Shown here one piece after another: positions 5,564 through 6,765 of a stretch of 6,765 nt of DNA; positions within the stretch are counted from its first letter, which is position 1, and each line of letters begins with the position of its first letter. Made by a program: the position numbers and the translations under genes. The notes beneath the pieces are model-generated. The model made no database searches and had not been told where the DNA came from. It saw only the letters and a program-made list of their open reading frames with translations. This DNA comes from an uncultured Clostridia bacterium (GTDB lineage Bacteria > Bacillota > Clostridia > Oscillospirales > Ruminococcaceae). The stretch covers positions 1 through 6,765 of the forward strand of contig CAMWVF010000057.1 in NCBI GenBank assembly GCA_947177545.1. Reading direction: 5' to 3'.

Positions 5564-6613
5564 TTAATACTCTTTTATCTCCGCCCCCTTGTAATAGTGC
5601 AGGAGGATTTCTCTGAAATCGCTGCCGTTTTCGCCCATGGCGTTTGCGCCGTACTGACTGAGTCCCACGCCGTGTCCGTAGCCCTTTGTGGTAACGCAGA
5701 ACTGTTTTTCGTCGGCGTTGTAAACAACGGTAAAGTTTGCCGAACGCAGGGAAAAAATACTGCGGAAATCCGTCCCCGCAAGCTTTTCGCCTCCTGCAAG
5801 CATTTCGGTGACAGTACCAGAAACGCTGGTCTCCTTTATCTCTATCCACTCGCCTGCGGGAGAGGAAAAGTCCGCGTCAGGGAGAGCCTTTTCAAGCTTT
5901 TCACGAAATTCCTTTTCCGTAAAAATTTCCTCATCAAGATAGGTGGGGGAATTTTTATCCTCGGGACTTTCCACGGGGACGAGATACTCAACGGGACTTC
6001 CCCAAATCACCTCCGCGCTTTCGGTCATTCCCCCCGAGTTGGAGTGGAACGCCGCAACTATGGGTTCGTCCTCATAGAAAAGCGCAAGCCTGTCCGTGTC
6101 GTCAACAGCTTCAGCCGCCTTTTGGTAATAAGTCTCATATCCGATGCCGTAAAAATTCTTAGCCTGTTCCGGAGTAAAATATGCCTGAAATTTACTGCTG
6201 TCGTTGGAAATATCCGCCCCCATAAGCTCCGGGTCGGGAGCAAGCCGCTGCTTCTCACGCTGCCTTATAGCGTATGTTCTTGCCGCCACTGCCTGCGCCT
6301 TTAAAGCTTCGGTGCAGTATGTGGCAGGCATTTCCGCAAGCACCGCGCCTATAACATAGTCCCGCATGGAAAGCTCCAGAACTTGTCCGCTTGTGAAGTC
6401 AAGGACTTTTATTACGTCCTCATTTTCGGTTTCCGCAATTGTGTCGGGACTTTCCGTTTCGGGAACTTCCGCAGTTTCGGCAGTTGTTTCCGTCCGAACA
6501 GTCTCGGCGTAGGCGTCCGAACCTATCGTCCGTTGTGGGACAAAGAATGACAGAGCGGGTATTACCGCCAGCAGCAATGCGAATATTCCTGTGATTTTCA
6601 ATAATTCTTTCAT
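5564..6613 (-). CDS. spoIID: SpoIID/LytB-type peptidoglycan lytic transglycosylase homologue
   Basis: This 349-residue protein reads toward recQ. Its N-terminus is a signal or anchor segment (charged MKELLK, then hydrophobic residues about 7-25), so it should act outside the cytoplasmic membrane, in forespore engulfment if it is true SpoIID. Residues 36-66 are a Thr/Glu/Pro-rich acidic linker. The SpoIID domain follows: LSMRDYVIGAVLAEMP (81-96), with Glu94 in the position of the catalytic glutamate described for SpoIID, then EALKAQAVAARTYA (102-115), FHSNSGGMTESAEVIW (189-204), an SLRSANF stretch (288-294) and GYGHGVGLSQYGANAM (311-326). SpoIID cleaves glycan strands after SpoIIP removes stem peptides. 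I chose ATG 6613 because it has GGAG (6626-6623) 9 bases upstream and gives a clean signal peptide; a TTG at 6661 would add 16 residues without a binding site. It could instead be a SpoIID-like paralogue (LytB type), as spoIIQ or other sporulation genes are not adjacent. Confidence 0.88.
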   Translation of the reverse strand: MKELLKITGIFALLLAVIPALSFFVPQRTIGSDAYAETVRTETTAETAEVPETESPDTIAETENEDVIKVLDFTSGQVLELSMRDYVIGAVLAEMPATYCTEALKAQAVAARTYAIRQREKQRLAPDPELMGADISNDSSKFQAYFTPEQAKNFYGIGYETYYQKAAEAVDDTDRLALFYEDEPIVAAFHSNSGGMTESAEVIWGSPVEYLVPVESPEDKNSPTYLDEEIFTEKEFREKLEKALPDADFSSPAGEWIEIKETSVSGTVTEMLAGGEKLAGTDFRSIFSLRSANFTVVYNADEKQFCVTTKGYGHGVGLSQYGANAMGENGSDFREILLHYYKGAEIKEY

Positions 6614-6729
6614 GATTACATTCTCCTTTTTTTTCATTAATTTATAGATTAACTTTATCAAATAAAATGTGCAAAAATTGGAAATTCACTGCCCCGATTT
6701 ATTTTTGACAAAATTAATTAATAAAATTC
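6614..6729. other. AT-rich upstream region of the spoIID-like gene
   Basis: Non-coding and AT-rich. On the minus strand it holds the AAAAAAAAGGAG leader of the spoIID-like gene. No good sigma-A pair was found upstream of that gene: the best minus-strand boxes (TTGATA or TTGCAC near 6661-6675) lack a properly spaced TATAAT. A sporulation-sigma promoter (sigma-E type in Bacillus spoIID) is possible near 6660-6690, where the minus strand reads GAATTT then CACATTTT, but the match is loose. ATTAATTAAT (6713-6722) is a palindrome of low information. Confidence 0.4.
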
Positions 6730-6758
6730 TTGACATTAGTGAGTTTTTGTTGTACAAT
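6730..6758 (+). promoter_or_regulatory. Sigma-A promoter for a gene beyond the right edge
   Basis: TTGACA (6730-6735) and TACAAT (6753-6758) are 17 bases apart, with one mismatch to consensus. The expected start is near 6765, the last base. It points away from the spoIID-like gene, so the two are divergent. The palindrome TTGTACAA (6750-6757) overlaps the -10 box. A second TTGACA lies exactly 25 bp upstream (6705-6710), without a matching -10 box. Confidence 0.75.
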
Positions 6759-6765
6759 GTTAAGT

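Noticed and set aside
5554..5579. TTGACA followed by TTTATC as a promoter between recQ and the spoIID-like gene
   Set aside because: Spacing of 14 bases and a poor -10 box, and it would read only antisense into the spoIID-like gene.
5597..6304. 235-codon open frame on the plus strand, antisense to the spoIID-like gene
   Set aside because: The minus strand encodes recognisable SpoIID motifs over the same bases; the antisense product has no family features and no convincing ribosome binding site.

Overview
The window reads as chromosomal DNA of a low-to-mid GC Gram-positive anaerobe, most likely a Ruminococcus-like or other Clostridia-class Bacillota. The grounds are purine-rich AAGGAG/GGAGG ribosome binding sites, near-perfect TTGACA-17-TATAAT promoters, simple hairpin-plus-T terminators, and a SpoIID-type sporulation protein. 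The genus-level guess is inference only. No tRNA, rRNA, CRISPR array, transposase or phage gene was seen.

Layout. Positions 1-266 hold the last 87 codons of an AMP-binding acyl-CoA synthetase, followed 12 bases later by a small SCP2-like lipid-carrier protein (279-650). The two look like one lipid-related operon, closed by a hairpin at 711-731. Positions 732-853 are non-coding and hold a striking long imperfect hairpin (782-829), just ahead of the ribosome binding site of an unrecognised 63-residue helical protein (854-1045). That gene ends at a strong terminator (1055-1091).

Next is a self-contained drug-response module. A consensus promoter is overlaid by two copies of an AGTCCG-N3-TCGGA operator exactly 26 bp apart. 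It drives a MarR-family repressor (1177-1623) and, 14 bases downstream, a 12-helix MATE efflux pump (1638-2972). The arrangement resembles mepR-mepA of Staphylococcus aureus: the repressor probably controls itself and the pump, and ligand binding would release both.

After a 217-bp gap with a perfect hairpin (3060-3089), a second consensus promoter (3119-3147) drives recQ (3190-5502). This is a full RecQ helicase (helicase core, zinc module, RQC, HRDC) with an extra C-terminal domain of about 155 residues that E. coli RecQ lacks. A terminator (5519-5544) separates it from the convergent spoIID-like gene (5564-6613, minus strand), an exported peptidoglycan lytic transglycosylase homologue with an acidic Thr/Glu linker. 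The right edge carries a plus-strand promoter (6730-6758) for a gene beyond the window.

Most of the content is ordinary housekeeping and accessory genes. The observations most worth checking are the tandem operators, the hairpin and small protein at 782-1045, and the C-terminal extension of RecQ.
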